Source: an uncultured Pelagibacteraceae bacterium
GTDB lineage: Bacteria > Pseudomonadota > Alphaproteobacteria > Pelagibacterales > Pelagibacteraceae
Direction of reading: 5' to 3'
Assembly: GCA_902517745.1 (NCBI GenBank)
Contig: CABYDS010000002.1
Location: 98,785-162,784, forward strand
Length of the DNA stretch: 64,000 bases
The notes beneath the pieces were generated by a model. The model saw only the letters and a list, made by a program, of their open reading frames with translations. It made no database searches and was not told the DNA's origin. Position numbers and translations under genes: made by a program. Below, one piece after another: positions 25,725-35,194 of this stretch (positions are counted from its first letter, which is position 1; every line of letters begins with the position of its first letter).

Positions 25725-26768
25725 ATGTCTAAACCTGATCTAGGAATAATAGGTGGAGGACAATTAGGAAGTCTATTAGCATCCGCAGCAAAAAAACTTA
25801 ATATTAAAACGGTTATTTTATCTGACGATAAAGATGCACCTGCAATCAATTTTGCTGATGAATTTATTTATGGAGATTACCAAGACATAAATATTATCAA
25901 TAACTTTTTAGAAAAAGTCGATCTTGTAACATATGAGTTTGAAAATATCCCATATGATATATTAAAAAAAATTAATGAAACCAAATCTGTATTACCAAGC
26001 CCTGAAATAAATAAATTAATCCAAAATAGACTAACTGAAAAAGAATTTTTAAATAAAAATAATATAACTACAACTCAGTATGTAAGTATAAATGATTTAG
26101 ATGATATAAAAATAAACGATAAATTTATACCTGGTTTATTGAAAACTTGTACACTAGGTTACGATGGAAAGGGCCAATATAAAATAAATAATACAAATGA
26201 TTTAAACAATGATTTCGATTTTTCAAAAGGCTACATCTTAGAAAAGATAGTAAATTTAAAAAAAGAAATTTCAGTTGTGGTTACAAGATTTGGTCACCAA
26301 AAATATGAAATTTATGATCCAATTGAAAATTATCATGAAGACCAGATTTTAAAATACTCTAAAATTCCCGCAGATATAAGTGATGAAATTAAAAATAAAG
26401 CATTGGACTGGGCAAAAACAGTAGCTGAAGAGCTTGATTATATTGGTACTATGTGCGTTGAATTCTTTATAGATAAAAATAATAATTTATATGCTAATGA
26501 AGTTGCACCAAGAGTACATAATTCTGGGCACCTAACTATAAATTCACACAACATTAGCCAATTTGAAAACCACATCAGAGCTGTATGTGGACTCGAAAAA
26601 TTAGAAACAAAAAAAATTTATAATGCAAAAATGCTTAATTTGATTGGTGAAGATATATTAGAATATAAAAATAAAAAGTTTAAAGAAAATGAATTTTTTT
26701 ATGATTATTTAAAAAAAGAAGTTAAAGCTAAAAGAAAAATGGGACATTTAACAACTATAGAAAAATAG
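25725..26768 (+). CDS. purK: N5-carboxyaminoimidazole ribonucleotide synthase (PurK)
   Basis: A 347-residue ATP-grasp enzyme that carboxylates AIR with bicarbonate and ATP to N5-CAIR, the substrate of PurE. The N-terminus LGIIGGGQLGSLLASAAKKL and VTYEFENIP are PurK signatures; GYDGKGQYKI is the ATP-grasp loop and NEVAPRVHNSGHLT the metal-binding end. It begins 3 bases after purE and ends 2 bases before the convergent SRAP gene. Nothing unusual apart from lysine/asparagine-rich composition. Confidence 0.97.
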   Translation: MSKPDLGIIGGGQLGSLLASAAKKLNIKTVILSDDKDAPAINFADEFIYGDYQDINIINNFLEKVDLVTYEFENIPYDILKKINETKSVLPSPEINKLIQNRLTEKEFLNKNNITTTQYVSINDLDDIKINDKFIPGLLKTCTLGYDGKGQYKINNTNDLNNDFDFSKGYILEKIVNLKKEISVVVTRFGHQKYEIYDPIENYHEDQILKYSKIPADISDEIKNKALDWAKTVAEELDYIGTMCVEFFIDKNNNLYANEVAPRVHNSGHLTINSHNISQFENHIRAVCGLEKLETKKIYNAKMLNLIGEDILEYKNKKFKENEFFYDYLKKEVKAKRKMGHLTTIEK

Positions 26769-26770
26769 TT

Positions 26771-27394
26771 TTAAGAAATTGTTTGGATCAAAGAAATATT
26801 ATTGTTTGTAGGTTTATTAACTTCCTTTGAAACCTCATGAAAGTTTAATTTTGTTTTTTTACACTCTTTAAGAAAACTCGATCCTGTTAATTCAAGATTT
26901 AAATATCTATTAACATCATTTTCATTAATTATAACAGGCTGTCTATGATGTATTTCTTTAATATTTTCATCTGCATCCTCGGTTATTAAACAAAATTGAT
27001 CATTGTCATAAATAGCCGCTAAATACATAAGCTTTTTATCTTCTCTTAAAAAATAATAAGGTGTTTTATTTTCTTTTTCTCTTTTCCACTCATAAAAACC
27101 ATCTGCTACAGCTACACATCTATGTAGTCGAATTAATTTTTTGAAAGACACTTTTTCATCTATAGTTTCTAGTCTTGCATTTATTAAAGGTTTAAAATCT
27201 TTTTGCTTAGCCCAGCTAGGTACTACTCCCCACTTTAAATTTTCTAGAGTATTTCCATTATTATATTTTTTAATTACAGGTAATTTTTGAAATGGATGTG
27301 CATTATAATTTTCATTATCTTCAACTTGTATAGCTGACTTAACAAGTTTTTTTGTTTTTGTAACAGGGCTAGTTATTACGTATCTTCCACACAT
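26771..27394 (-). CDS. SOS response-associated (SRAP/HMCES-like) protein, YedK type
   Basis: A 207-residue SRAP-domain protein. The catalytic Cys2 (MCGRY) forms a covalent thiazolidine link with abasic sites in single-stranded DNA in characterised homologues. Other active-site elements are NARLET (Asn), ADGFYEW (Glu) and IHHRQPVII, where HxRxP carries the histidine (commonly HDRMP; here HHRQP). It is divergent from a GNAT gene across 36 bases that contain an 18-base palindrome. It is DNA-damage associated by family; no LexA-type box is recognised here. Confidence 0.93.
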   Translation of the reverse strand: MCGRYVITSPVTKTKKLVKSAIQVEDNENYNAHPFQKLPVIKKYNNGNTLENLKWGVVPSWAKQKDFKPLINARLETIDEKVSFKKLIRLHRCVAVADGFYEWKREKENKTPYYFLREDKKLMYLAAIYDNDQFCLITEDADENIKEIHHRQPVIINENDVNRYLNLELTGSSFLKECKKTKLNFHEVSKEVNKPTNNNISLIQTIS

Positions 27395-27411
27395 ATTTAA
27401 TTTTCTTGGTT

Positions 27412-27429
27412 TAATCTAAATTTAGATTA
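27412..27429. promoter_or_regulatory. Perfect 18-base palindrome between divergent genes
   Basis: Nine-base half sites (TAATCTAAA and its complement) meet with no spacer at 27420/27421. The palindrome almost fills the 36 bases between the SRAP start (27394) and the GNAT start (27431), a natural position for an operator controlling both genes. In DNA this AT-rich, roughly one such perfect 18-base palindrome per window is expected by chance, so location is the main argument. Confidence 0.4.
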
Positions 27430-27430
27430 T

Positions 27431-27901
27431 ATGTTTTTCAAAACTATGAAATCAATAGAAAATAATTTTGATGATCCGCAAGTAAATGAGTTGCTAACTA
27501 AGCATTTTATTGAATTGAGATCAGTTTCTCCTGAGGGGAGTTCTCATGTATTAGATATTCCTGGATTAAAGGATCCAAGTATAAAATTCTGGAGTTTATG
27601 GGAAAATAATGAATTAATTGGTTGTGGAGCTTTAAAATTATTTGATGAAACGCATGGAGAATTTAAATCTATAAGAGTTTCAGATAAATTTAGAAATAAA
27701 AAATATGGTGGAAAAATAATTTCACATCTTATTGAAAAATCTAAACAAATAGGAATTACTAAACTTAGTGTCGAAACTGGTGCAGGTGATTTTTTTGCAC
27801 CCGCTAGAAAACTTTTTAAAAGTTTTGGTTTTAAAGAGTGTGGGCCTTTTGCGCACTATAAAGATGATCCTAATTCATGCTATTATTCAGTAGATATTTG
27901 A
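27431..27901 (+). CDS. GNAT-family N-acetyltransferase
   Basis: A 156-residue GNAT with the acetyl-CoA site EFKSIRVSDKFRNKKYGGKIISHLIE (RxxxxG[G]K version of motif A) and SVETGAGDFFAPARKLFKSFGF in motif B. The segment after it, ECGPFAHYKDDPNSCYYS, resembles the YafP/PhnO-like group of putative acetyltransferases. Substrate unknown. The start at 27431 abuts a palindrome; the methionine five codons later (27446) is an equally good start and would leave the palindrome fully upstream. Followed after 10 bases by a gene with a TTG start. Confidence 0.88.
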   Translation: MFFKTMKSIENNFDDPQVNELLTKHFIELRSVSPEGSSHVLDIPGLKDPSIKFWSLWENNELIGCGALKLFDETHGEFKSIRVSDKFRNKKYGGKIISHLIEKSKQIGITKLSVETGAGDFFAPARKLFKSFGFKECGPFAHYKDDPNSCYYSVDI

Positions 27902-27905
27902 GGAG
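27901..27905 (+). promoter_or_regulatory. Shine-Dalgarno AGGAG supporting a TTG start
   Basis: AGGAG at 27901-27905, overlapping the GNAT stop codon, is six bases from the TTG at 27912. No ATG is available near it, so this site decides the start of the downstream 146-residue gene. Confidence 0.65.
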
Positions 27906-27911
27906 TTTAGT

Positions 27912-28352
27912 TTGGAAACTGATAAATCGAGACCATTTGTATTATATGTTGCCGAAATCATTTATCAAAAGATATATGAAATCAAAATTAAGAACCCTAA
28001 TTTAACTAATATTCAAGCTTTTGAAATATTTATTGCATCAGATGATTATAATGAAATTAGTTCAGGAAATTTTCATGATAAGTGGTTTAAAGAACTTGAG
28101 AGCAATGACTACGTAGATAAATCTACAAAAAAAAAGATTAATCAAGAAACTATAAGACTTTTACAAATACAAAAAGATACTATGATTAAACAATTAATGA
28201 AAATCCCAAAATTATATTATGCAAAAAGTCACTTTCCGTTGGAGTTATCTCAAAGAGCATTTGATCATTTGTGGAGAGTTTGTGAAAGTTATGAACTTTG
28301 GTGCAAAGAAACTAAACAAAATGGATTAATATTATTAAATTTAACAGAATAA
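27912..28352 (+). CDS. Unknown protein, 146 residues, TTG start
   Basis: A 146-residue soluble, mostly helical protein of no family I recognise. It begins at TTG 27912 behind a good Shine-Dalgarno. Visible features: FVLYVAEIIYQKIYEIKIKN, a lysine-rich middle (YVDKSTKKKINQETI) and an aromatic C-terminal segment LPLELSQRAFDHLWRVCES-like, with YELWCKETKQNG near the end. It follows the GNAT gene by 10 bases and precedes the carrier gene by 3 bases, so the three form a unit. Confidence 0.65.
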   Translation: METDKSRPFVLYVAEIIYQKIYEIKIKNPNLTNIQAFEIFIASDDYNEISSGNFHDKWFKELESNDYVDKSTKKKINQETIRLLQIQKDTMIKQLMKIPKLYYAKSHFPLELSQRAFDHLWRVCESYELWCKETKQNGLILLNLTE

Positions 28353-28355
28353 TTT

Positions 28356-29972
28356 ATGAGTAATAAAATTTTGAGATTTATAGATAGTACTTTAATAGAT
28401 TTAGGAAGACAGTTTAAGTGGACCTATCTACCACCATTGATGATTTATCTTGCTGCTGGTATTTCAGGACTAACAGGTATTGTTGGAACTTTTTTTGTTA
28501 AAGACTATCTAAACTTATCTGCTGCTTTTCTTGCTGGACTGGGTTTTTGGGCTGGAATTCCATGGGCATTGAAGATGCCTTTAGGTCATCTTGTTGATCT
28601 AATCTGGAATAAAAAAAATTACATGGTTTTTGTTGGAGCATCCTTAATCTCATTAAGTTTAATTATAATGTACGGTTTAATAATTCATACTGAATGGATG
28701 TCATCAATTCTTTCAGTAGAAACATGGTTTGTGATCAGTGTTTTACTTGCTCCGATTGGCTATGTTGTGCAAGATGTTGTGGCTGATGCTATGACTGTAG
28801 AGGCTGTTCCTTTAGTTGATGACAGTGGAAATAAATTTTCAAGAGATGAAATCAAGCTTATGCATACAACAATGCAAACTCTTGGAAGATTTGCAATAAT
28901 TGGTGGAACTGTTTTAGTTGCTTTAGCTAATGTAATTCTCTTTAAAGGAGTAGACGAACTTGAACAAGCAGATAAGATAAGTTTATACGGTTCAATTTAT
29001 ATATATGCTTTAATTATTCCAATTGTATCTGTACTAGGAATATTTCTTGCTTCATATCTAAAAAATCAAAAGAAAAAAAAACTTATTGAACAAGGTTTAG
29101 AGGGTGACCAAGATTATGCTCCTTCAGAGAAAACTGAAGTTAACTGGTGGATATTAGGTGGAAGCTTGGTTTTTGTTATCTTCACTTTAGGTATTGGATC
29201 ATTCAAAGTGCCTTTTGCTCAAGAAATTGTTTTTGTAGGTTCAATGGCAATTATTCTATTTTTAATGAATAAATTAGTTAAAGAACTTCCTCAAGATTTA
29301 AGACTTACTGTTGTAGGAACGGCAATAATAATTTTTATTTTTAGAGCAATGCCAGGACCTGGTCCAGGTTTATCGTGGTTTGAAATTGATGTACTTGAAT
29401 TCAATGAACAATTTTTTTCTGTATTATCTCTTATAGCCTCTGTTTTAACGCTTGTTGGTATTATTTTATTAAGACCATTTATGGCAAACAACTCAATAGC
29501 TAGAATAATAGTGATTTTATCTGTTGCAGGTGCAATTTTATTTTTACCAAGTGTAGGAATGTATTATGGATTTCACAATTGGACATCATCAATTACTAAT
29601 GGAGTTGTTGATGCCAAGTTTATTGCAATATTAAATACTGCACTTGAGTCACCTTTGGGACAAGTCTCAATGATACCTTTGCTTGCATGGATTGCTAAAA
29701 ATGCTCCGTCGCACTTAAAAGCAACTTTCTTTGCAGTATTCGCATCTTTTACAAATCTTGCTTTATCAGCAAGTGCTTTAGGAACTAAATATTTAAATGA
29801 AATTTATGTTATTACTAGAGAGGTAAAGGATAAGGTAACAAACGCTATTCTTACCACTGCCGATTATTCAGATCTAGGTATTTTGTTGATAACAGTAACA
29901 CTAATAACTTTAATAATTCCAATTGTGTTTGTGGTTATTATTCAAAAAACTAAATTTAAAACTTCAGAATAA
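28356..29972 (+). CDS. Major facilitator superfamily transporter (BT1/AmpG-like)
   Basis: A 538-residue polytopic protein with about 12 hydrophobic segments. Early segments include LIYLAAGISGLTGIVGTFFV-type TM1, GLGFWAGIPWALKMPLGHL VDL (the PW...P...D pattern after TM2 seen in BT1/AmpG-type carriers) and GYVVQDVVADAMTVE in TM4. A cytoplasmic loop near residue 240 is lysine-rich. The closest memory match is the folate-biopterin (BT1) transporter branch, which would suit a folate-heavy region, but the substrate is not determinable by eye. It converges on soxG with a 3-base gap. Confidence 0.7.
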   Translation: MSNKILRFIDSTLIDLGRQFKWTYLPPLMIYLAAGISGLTGIVGTFFVKDYLNLSAAFLAGLGFWAGIPWALKMPLGHLVDLIWNKKNYMVFVGASLISLSLIIMYGLIIHTEWMSSILSVETWFVISVLLAPIGYVVQDVVADAMTVEAVPLVDDSGNKFSRDEIKLMHTTMQTLGRFAIIGGTVLVALANVILFKGVDELEQADKISLYGSIYIYALIIPIVSVLGIFLASYLKNQKKKKLIEQGLEGDQDYAPSEKTEVNWWILGGSLVFVIFTLGIGSFKVPFAQEIVFVGSMAIILFLMNKLVKELPQDLRLTVVGTAIIIFIFRAMPGPGPGLSWFEIDVLEFNEQFFSVLSLIASVLTLVGIILLRPFMANNSIARIIVILSVAGAILFLPSVGMYYGFHNWTSSITNGVVDAKFIAILNTALESPLGQVSMIPLLAWIAKNAPSHLKATFFAVFASFTNLALSASALGTKYLNEIYVITREVKDKVTNAILTTADYSDLGILLITVTLITLIIPIVFVVIIQKTKFKTSE

Positions 29973-29975
29973 TTT

Positions 29976-30554
29976 TTATTCAGCTTTATAGCCAAATTCT
30001 AAACAAGCATCAGTTATTGAATGATAAAGAGATTCTCCAAAACTTCTTAAAGCAAATATTCTTACTTTTCTTGGATTTGAACTAATAAAATCAATAGTTA
30101 TTGTGATTGCATGAAAAGCAGAATTAGAACATTTTCCTTCATCAAGACCATCTAAATTTAACGGACAACCCTTTTTCAATACTTCATCTACCAAAGAACC
30201 TTCTAATTCAAGTATTGTTCTTGAATGAGATAGATCAGTTAATGCAAAATCATCATGACTTAGGTTTTCTAAAATAGATTTTTCTATTTCTTTATTCGTT
30301 GAAACGACCAACCAATTATCAGGTCCCATCCATAAAATTCTTGTATTAGTATTTGAAGATACCAAGAGTGTCTCAGGTAAATTTAAATTATCTATTTTTA
30401 TTTTATCAATACTAATTGAAGATTTTTTATATTTAACAATTTGATAAATCAAAACATCCTTGATTTCTCTAATATTTATTAGCTCATCTTTACTATCGTG
30501 ATTGCCAAACAATCCATGTTTATGAATATTTTCTAGTGCAGAAACATTTTTCAT
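29976..30554 (-). CDS. soxG: Sarcosine oxidase gamma subunit (SoxG) family
   Basis: A 192-residue SoxG-type subunit, a GcvT-like fold without its own cofactor. Landmarks: LVSSNTNTRILWMGPDNWLVV, FALTDLSHSRTILELEG (the DxSHSRxxxxxxG core) and KVRIFALRSFGESLYHS at the C-terminus. It starts with an ATGA overlap on the soxA stop and is the last gene of the soxB-soxD-soxA-soxG order, the canonical arrangement for heterotetrameric sarcosine oxidase and also for N-methylglutamate dehydrogenase (MgdABCD). Confidence 0.93.
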   Translation of the reverse strand: MKNVSALENIHKHGLFGNHDSKDELINIREIKDVLIYQIVKYKKSSISIDKIKIDNLNLPETLLVSSNTNTRILWMGPDNWLVVSTNKEIEKSILENLSHDDFALTDLSHSRTILELEGSLVDEVLKKGCPLNLDGLDEGKCSNSAFHAITITIDFISSNPRKVRIFALRSFGESLYHSITDACLEFGYKAE

Positions 30555-33547
30555 GATCTAACTCTTTTTCCTTCAGGGTCAACATAATGTGAAGATATAA
30601 CTTCTACTTCAATTGTTTTATTTTTTAATGGTGATACCGCAAAAAACTTTTTACCTATCATATTTTTTCCATCTTTCATTATTGCCAGAGAAAATGGATT
30701 ATTATTTTCTACACTCCAACAAGAAGAAGAAACGTGACCAAGTTTAGGGTTTGGTAATTTTGCATTCTGATCTTGGACGATATGAGATCCTTCGGGAATA
30801 CTAGACTTTCTATCAATTGGAATAAGTCCAACAATTTTTTGTCTGCTCTCAACATTAAATGCTTCTCTCCCTAAAGAATTTTTGCCGATAAAATCTTTTT
30901 TCTTTGAAACTAATCCATTTAATGAAACATCTGATGGGATTGTTCTACCATCTAATTCTGGCCCTGCAACGTGTCCCATTTCTATTCTTAATGTTGACAA
31001 AGCTTCAGTTCCATAAGGCTGATTTCCAAAATCTTTTCCTACTTCCATCATTTTCTCCCACATGAACATGCCATGATCTGATTTGACATTAATCTCATAT
31101 GCAAGCTCACCAGAAAATGAAATTCTAAAAATTCTTGATGGAACACCAAAAAATTCTGCTTCTTTATAGCCCATAAAAGGCAAAGCTTCATTTGATACGT
31201 CTAAGTCCGGATATAATTTTGATAACATGTCTCTAGATTTAGGTCCAGCAATTGCAGCCCCTGCCCATTGCTCAGTTGTAGAGACAACATTTACATTTAA
31301 TTCTGGCCAAACAATTTGAAGATAATATTCTAAGTGAGATAAAACATTTGCAGCTTGTGCAGTTGTTGTTGTCATATGATAATGATTTTCTGAAATTCTT
31401 GTTGTTGTTCCATCGTCCATGACAATTCCATCTTCTCTAAGCATCAATCCATATCTTGCTTTTCCAACAGGTAATTTCATCCAAGCATTTGTATAAACTC
31501 TATTTAAAAATTCTGCTGCGTCTGGACCTTTAATATCAATTTTTCCTAATGTAGTTACATCGCATATACCAACATTCTCTCTAACATTTTTTGCCTCTCT
31601 CTTTGAAGCTTCAAATAAAGTTTCACTTCCTAGCTTATAATATCGAGGTCTTTTCCAAGCACCTGCATCAACAAAAACAGCATTATTTTTCTCATGCCAT
31701 TCATGCATTGGAGTTTTTCTAGTCGGCATATATTCCATACCTACTTCACGACCAACTATTGTCCCGATTGTAATTGGTGTGAAAGGTGGTCTAAATGTTG
31801 TGTGTCCCACTTCAGGAACTATTTTATTTTCTATATTAGATACCAACTGAAGACCATTTAAATTACTTGTACGGCCTTGATCTGTTGCCATTCCAAGAGT
31901 TGTGTATCTTTTGACATGCTCTATTGATCTGTAACCTTCTCTTAGTGCAATTTCTATATCAGAAACAGACACATCATTTTGAAAATCAACAAATCTTTTT
32001 GGATTTTCATTTTTAGGTAATGGCATGCACCAAAACTTATCATGAGCACCATATTTTTTTTCATTTACATTTGGAATTGCAATTTCTGTTTTAGTATCTG
32101 TAATTTTAGCAGAAAGATTTGAACCATTTTCAAAACCATTTTTTAAACTTTCTTCTAAAGTAAAAGATCCATTTGCCGCACCAACTGAGGTCTCGTGTTG
32201 TTTTTTCTTATCTGGAATAAATGCATCAATTTTTTCTTCATACTTAAGTTTATTTCCTGATTGTGATGCTAAATGTACAGATGGTGTCCAAAATCCAGAC
32301 ACACAAATACAATCACAATCGACAGTTTCTATTTTTTCAAAAGAATTTTTATCTTTATTCAGTTTGCCAATTTTTGCAGATTTAACTTTTTTGTACCCAT
32401 TAGCAACAATAACACCGTGAGAAAATCTTATATCAATTCCTTTTGATTTAGCTTCGTCGATTAATTCTGATGAATGTTCTTCTCTAGTATCTAATATAAT
32501 TGGTTCAACATTATTTTTTTTGAACTCTAAAGCTGTTTCATATGCGCTGTCGTTATTTGTAAATATTAAAGGTTTCTTTCCAACTAAAACTCCATAGACT
32601 TTCATATATTCTTTTGCAGCTGCTGATAAAAAAATTCCTGGAGTATCATTGTTGCCAAACACAATTGGTCTTTCAATTGAACCCGTTGATAAAATTGTTT
32701 CTTTGGCTCTAATATACCAGAGTCTTTGTCTTGGGGTGAATTTTGATTTTTTCTCTAAATGATCACTAACTCTCTCAAACATAACCAGCATGTTATGATC
32801 ATAGTAACCAAAAACTTGAGATCTGTTTTTTACAGTGACATTAGGCATAGATTTTAATTCACTAATTATTTTTTCTGCCCAATCTTTTCCTGATAAATTA
32901 TCGATGCTTACATCATCGGTCAAAAGTGTTCCTCCAAATCTTGGTTTATCCTCAGCTAAAATTACTTTTGCTCCATTTTTTGCAGCAGCATAAGCACTTG
33001 CTAATCCAGAGGGTCCGGATCCAGTAACTAACAAATCGCAATACTCAAATTTATGTTCATATCTTTCTTTATCTTTTTCTATCGAAGCTACCCCTAATCC
33101 TGCGGCTTTTCTAATGAAAGGTTCGTAAATTTTATACCAGAAACTTTTAGGCCACATAAATGTTTTGTAATAAAACCCAGCAGGGAAAAACATTTTTAAA
33201 AAATTATTAATTGCACCAATATCAAAATTGACTGATGGCCAACAATTTTGGCTAGTAGCAGATAAACCCTCAACGAGTTCCATTTCTGTTGCATTAACAT
33301 TAGGTTCTGAATGACCATTGAATTCTACTTGAAGCTTTGCGTTTGGCTCCTCTACTCCTGCACCAAAAAAACCTCTCGGTCTATGATATTTAAAACTTCT
33401 ACCGACCAAGTGTATTCCATTTGCTATTAAAGCAGATGCAATTGTATCACCTTCATATCCAAATAATTTTTTACCATTAAAAGTAAAAGATATTTTTTTG
33501 TTTCGATTAATTAATCCCTCTTTATTTAATCTAAATGGTTGGCTCAT
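30551..33547 (-). CDS. soxA: Sarcosine oxidase alpha subunit (SoxA) family
   Basis: A 998-residue alpha subunit, full length. Order: an N-terminal 2Fe-2S-ferredoxin-like fold (FNGKKLFGYEGDTIASAL), an NAD/FAD-binding middle (LLVTGSGPSGLASAYAAAKNG, then STGSIERPIVFG), and a C-terminal GcvT-type folate domain (from about 600: RENVGICDVTTLGKIDIKGP, FSGELAYEINV, FIGKNSLGREAFN). It oxidises an N-methyl amino acid (sarcosine or N-methylglutamate) and delivers the methyl carbon to THF as 5,10-methylene-THF. ATGA overlaps link it to soxD and soxG. The neighbouring fhs fits the folate output. Confidence 0.95.
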   Translation of the reverse strand: MSQPFRLNKEGLINRNKKISFTFNGKKLFGYEGDTIASALIANGIHLVGRSFKYHRPRGFFGAGVEEPNAKLQVEFNGHSEPNVNATEMELVEGLSATSQNCWPSVNFDIGAINNFLKMFFPAGFYYKTFMWPKSFWYKIYEPFIRKAAGLGVASIEKDKERYEHKFEYCDLLVTGSGPSGLASAYAAAKNGAKVILAEDKPRFGGTLLTDDVSIDNLSGKDWAEKIISELKSMPNVTVKNRSQVFGYYDHNMLVMFERVSDHLEKKSKFTPRQRLWYIRAKETILSTGSIERPIVFGNNDTPGIFLSAAAKEYMKVYGVLVGKKPLIFTNNDSAYETALEFKKNNVEPIILDTREEHSSELIDEAKSKGIDIRFSHGVIVANGYKKVKSAKIGKLNKDKNSFEKIETVDCDCICVSGFWTPSVHLASQSGNKLKYEEKIDAFIPDKKKQHETSVGAANGSFTLEESLKNGFENGSNLSAKITDTKTEIAIPNVNEKKYGAHDKFWCMPLPKNENPKRFVDFQNDVSVSDIEIALREGYRSIEHVKRYTTLGMATDQGRTSNLNGLQLVSNIENKIVPEVGHTTFRPPFTPITIGTIVGREVGMEYMPTRKTPMHEWHEKNNAVFVDAGAWKRPRYYKLGSETLFEASKREAKNVRENVGICDVTTLGKIDIKGPDAAEFLNRVYTNAWMKLPVGKARYGLMLREDGIVMDDGTTTRISENHYHMTTTTAQAANVLSHLEYYLQIVWPELNVNVVSTTEQWAGAAIAGPKSRDMLSKLYPDLDVSNEALPFMGYKEAEFFGVPSRIFRISFSGELAYEINVKSDHGMFMWEKMMEVGKDFGNQPYGTEALSTLRIEMGHVAGPELDGRTIPSDVSLNGLVSKKKDFIGKNSLGREAFNVESRQKIVGLIPIDRKSSIPEGSHIVQDQNAKLPNPKLGHVSSSCWSVENNNPFSLAIMKDGKNMIGKKFFAVSPLKNKTIEVEVISSHYVDPEGKRVRS

Positions 33548-33813
33548 CTTATTTCTTCTGTGACTTTTGCTGTTTGGAAAATTTCATGTGTAGCGGTGTC
33601 TCTTTGCACCTTAATCCATTGTCTACATCCTGCTATATGTTGCCATAACTCTATATGTTTACCTCTTGGACTTTTTCTCATATAAACAAAATTATCCCAA
33701 TCTTCACTTGGTACTTCTTCATTTATATTAGGTCTTTTTACAGTTGCATCACCTCCATATGAAAATTCTTTTTGTGCTCTTAAACCGCAATAAGGACATT
33801 TGATGTATAACAT
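33544..33813 (-). CDS. soxD: Sarcosine oxidase delta subunit (SoxD) family
   Basis: An 89-residue zinc-binding delta subunit. The zinc ligands Cys6 and Cys9 (IKCPYCG) and the distal HIAGCRQW histidine/cysteine pair match the pattern in known heterotetrameric sarcosine oxidases. WDNFVYMRKSPRGKHIELWQ is the conserved core. It starts 3 bases after soxB and overlaps soxA by 4 bases. Confidence 0.95.
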   Translation of the reverse strand: MLYIKCPYCGLRAQKEFSYGGDATVKRPNINEEVPSEDWDNFVYMRKSPRGKHIELWQHIAGCRQWIKVQRDTATHEIFQTAKVTEEIR

Positions 33814-33816
33814 TTT

Positions 33817-35073
33817 TTAACCAATCCAGGTTTTAGTTCCTAAACCTTTTTCATCTAAAAGATGGCCTGTAGAAAATCTATTTAATCTTAATTCTGAATT
33901 TAATTCATGAACTTGATCTTGCGCGATTGTATGAGCAAATGTCCAACCTGAAACAGGAGTTGATTTAAAACCTCCGTAACACCATCCGCAGTTTAAATAT
34001 AAACCTTCAATATGAGTTTTATCAATTATTGGAGAACCATCCATAGACATATCCATGATCCCTCCCCATGTCCTTAACATTTTTAATCTACTTAAAAATG
34101 GAAACAAAGCTAAGCCACCTGTCAATACATGTTGTATAGTTGGCAAGTTACCTCTTTGAGCATAACTATTATATCCATCAAGATCACCTCCCATTACCAT
34201 CTCACCTTTATCTGATTGACTTATATAAAAGTGGCCTGCGCCAAAAGTTACTACTCCATCTAATAATGGTTTTACAGGTTCTGAAACACAAGCTTGCAGT
34301 ACATGTGTTTCTATTGGCAGCGTCATATTTAATTTTTCAGCTAATATATTTGTGCTACCTGCAACACATAATCCAACTTTTTTTGCTTTAATATCTCCTC
34401 TTGAAGTTCTAATTCCTTTTATCTTTCCATTAACAACATCAAAACCAGTGACCTCACAATGCTGTATTATATCTACTCCCATATCATCTGCTTGACGTGC
34501 ATAACCCCAAGCAACAGCGTCATGTCTTGCGGTACCAGCGCTTGGTTGCATTAAGCCTCCAAAAATTGGGAAACGTACTTCATCACTAAAGTCAGCCATT
34601 GGAATTAATTTTTTAACTCCGTCTCTATCCAATAACTTTGCATCTATTCCATTTAATCTCATAGAGTTTCCTCTACGAGCATATGCGTTCATTTGAGCAT
34701 CAGAGTGGGCTAAGTTTATTATTCCCCTTGGAGAAAACATCACATTAAAGTTCAGTTCTTGACTTAAGTTTCTCCATAAATCCATTCCAAATTCATTAAA
34801 TCTTGCATTAGCATCGTACATAAAATTTGATCTTATGATCGTTGTATTTCGACCAACATTTCCACCACCAATCCAGCCTTTCTCAATGATAGCTACATTT
34901 CTAATATTATGTTCTTTTGCTAAATAATATGCAGTAGCAAGACCATGTCCTCCACCTCCAATGATGACTACATCATATTCACTTTTTGGAGTTGGATCTT
35001 TCCAAGCAACTTCCCAATTTTGGTGATTGGAGAAAGCGTTTTTGATTAGACTAAATACTGAATATTTCTGCAT
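33817..35073 (-). CDS. soxB: Sarcosine oxidase beta subunit (SoxB) family
   Basis: A 418-residue DAO-fold flavoprotein. FAD loop VVIIGGGGHGLATAYYLA near residue 35, GWIGGGNVGRNTTIIRSNF, and GTARHDAVAWGYARQA with the histidine expected to carry covalent FMN in heterotetrameric sarcosine oxidases. The C-terminus has LYLNCGWCYGGFKSTPVSGW. It is the promoter-proximal gene of the soxBDAG unit, divergent from fhs across 121 bases. Whether the substrate is sarcosine or N-methylglutamate cannot be told from the sequence alone: both DMGDH (sarcosine source) and gmaS-mgsABC (N-methylglutamate source) are in the window. Confidence 0.94.
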   Translation of the reverse strand: MQKYSVFSLIKNAFSNHQNWEVAWKDPTPKSEYDVVIIGGGGHGLATAYYLAKEHNIRNVAIIEKGWIGGGNVGRNTTIIRSNFMYDANARFNEFGMDLWRNLSQELNFNVMFSPRGIINLAHSDAQMNAYARRGNSMRLNGIDAKLLDRDGVKKLIPMADFSDEVRFPIFGGLMQPSAGTARHDAVAWGYARQADDMGVDIIQHCEVTGFDVVNGKIKGIRTSRGDIKAKKVGLCVAGSTNILAEKLNMTLPIETHVLQACVSEPVKPLLDGVVTFGAGHFYISQSDKGEMVMGGDLDGYNSYAQRGNLPTIQHVLTGGLALFPFLSRLKMLRTWGGIMDMSMDGSPIIDKTHIEGLYLNCGWCYGGFKSTPVSGWTFAHTIAQDQVHELNSELRLNRFSTGHLLDEKGLGTKTWIG

Positions 35074-35194
35074 CCGTAAGTTTTATAAAATTAAATATAA
35101 GTTTTTGCTAATTTTTTTTATATATATTTTTTAGATGTTTAAATACGTGACAAAAAAGGATAGTAATTCTGCTCATTAATAAGTAATTAGATTT

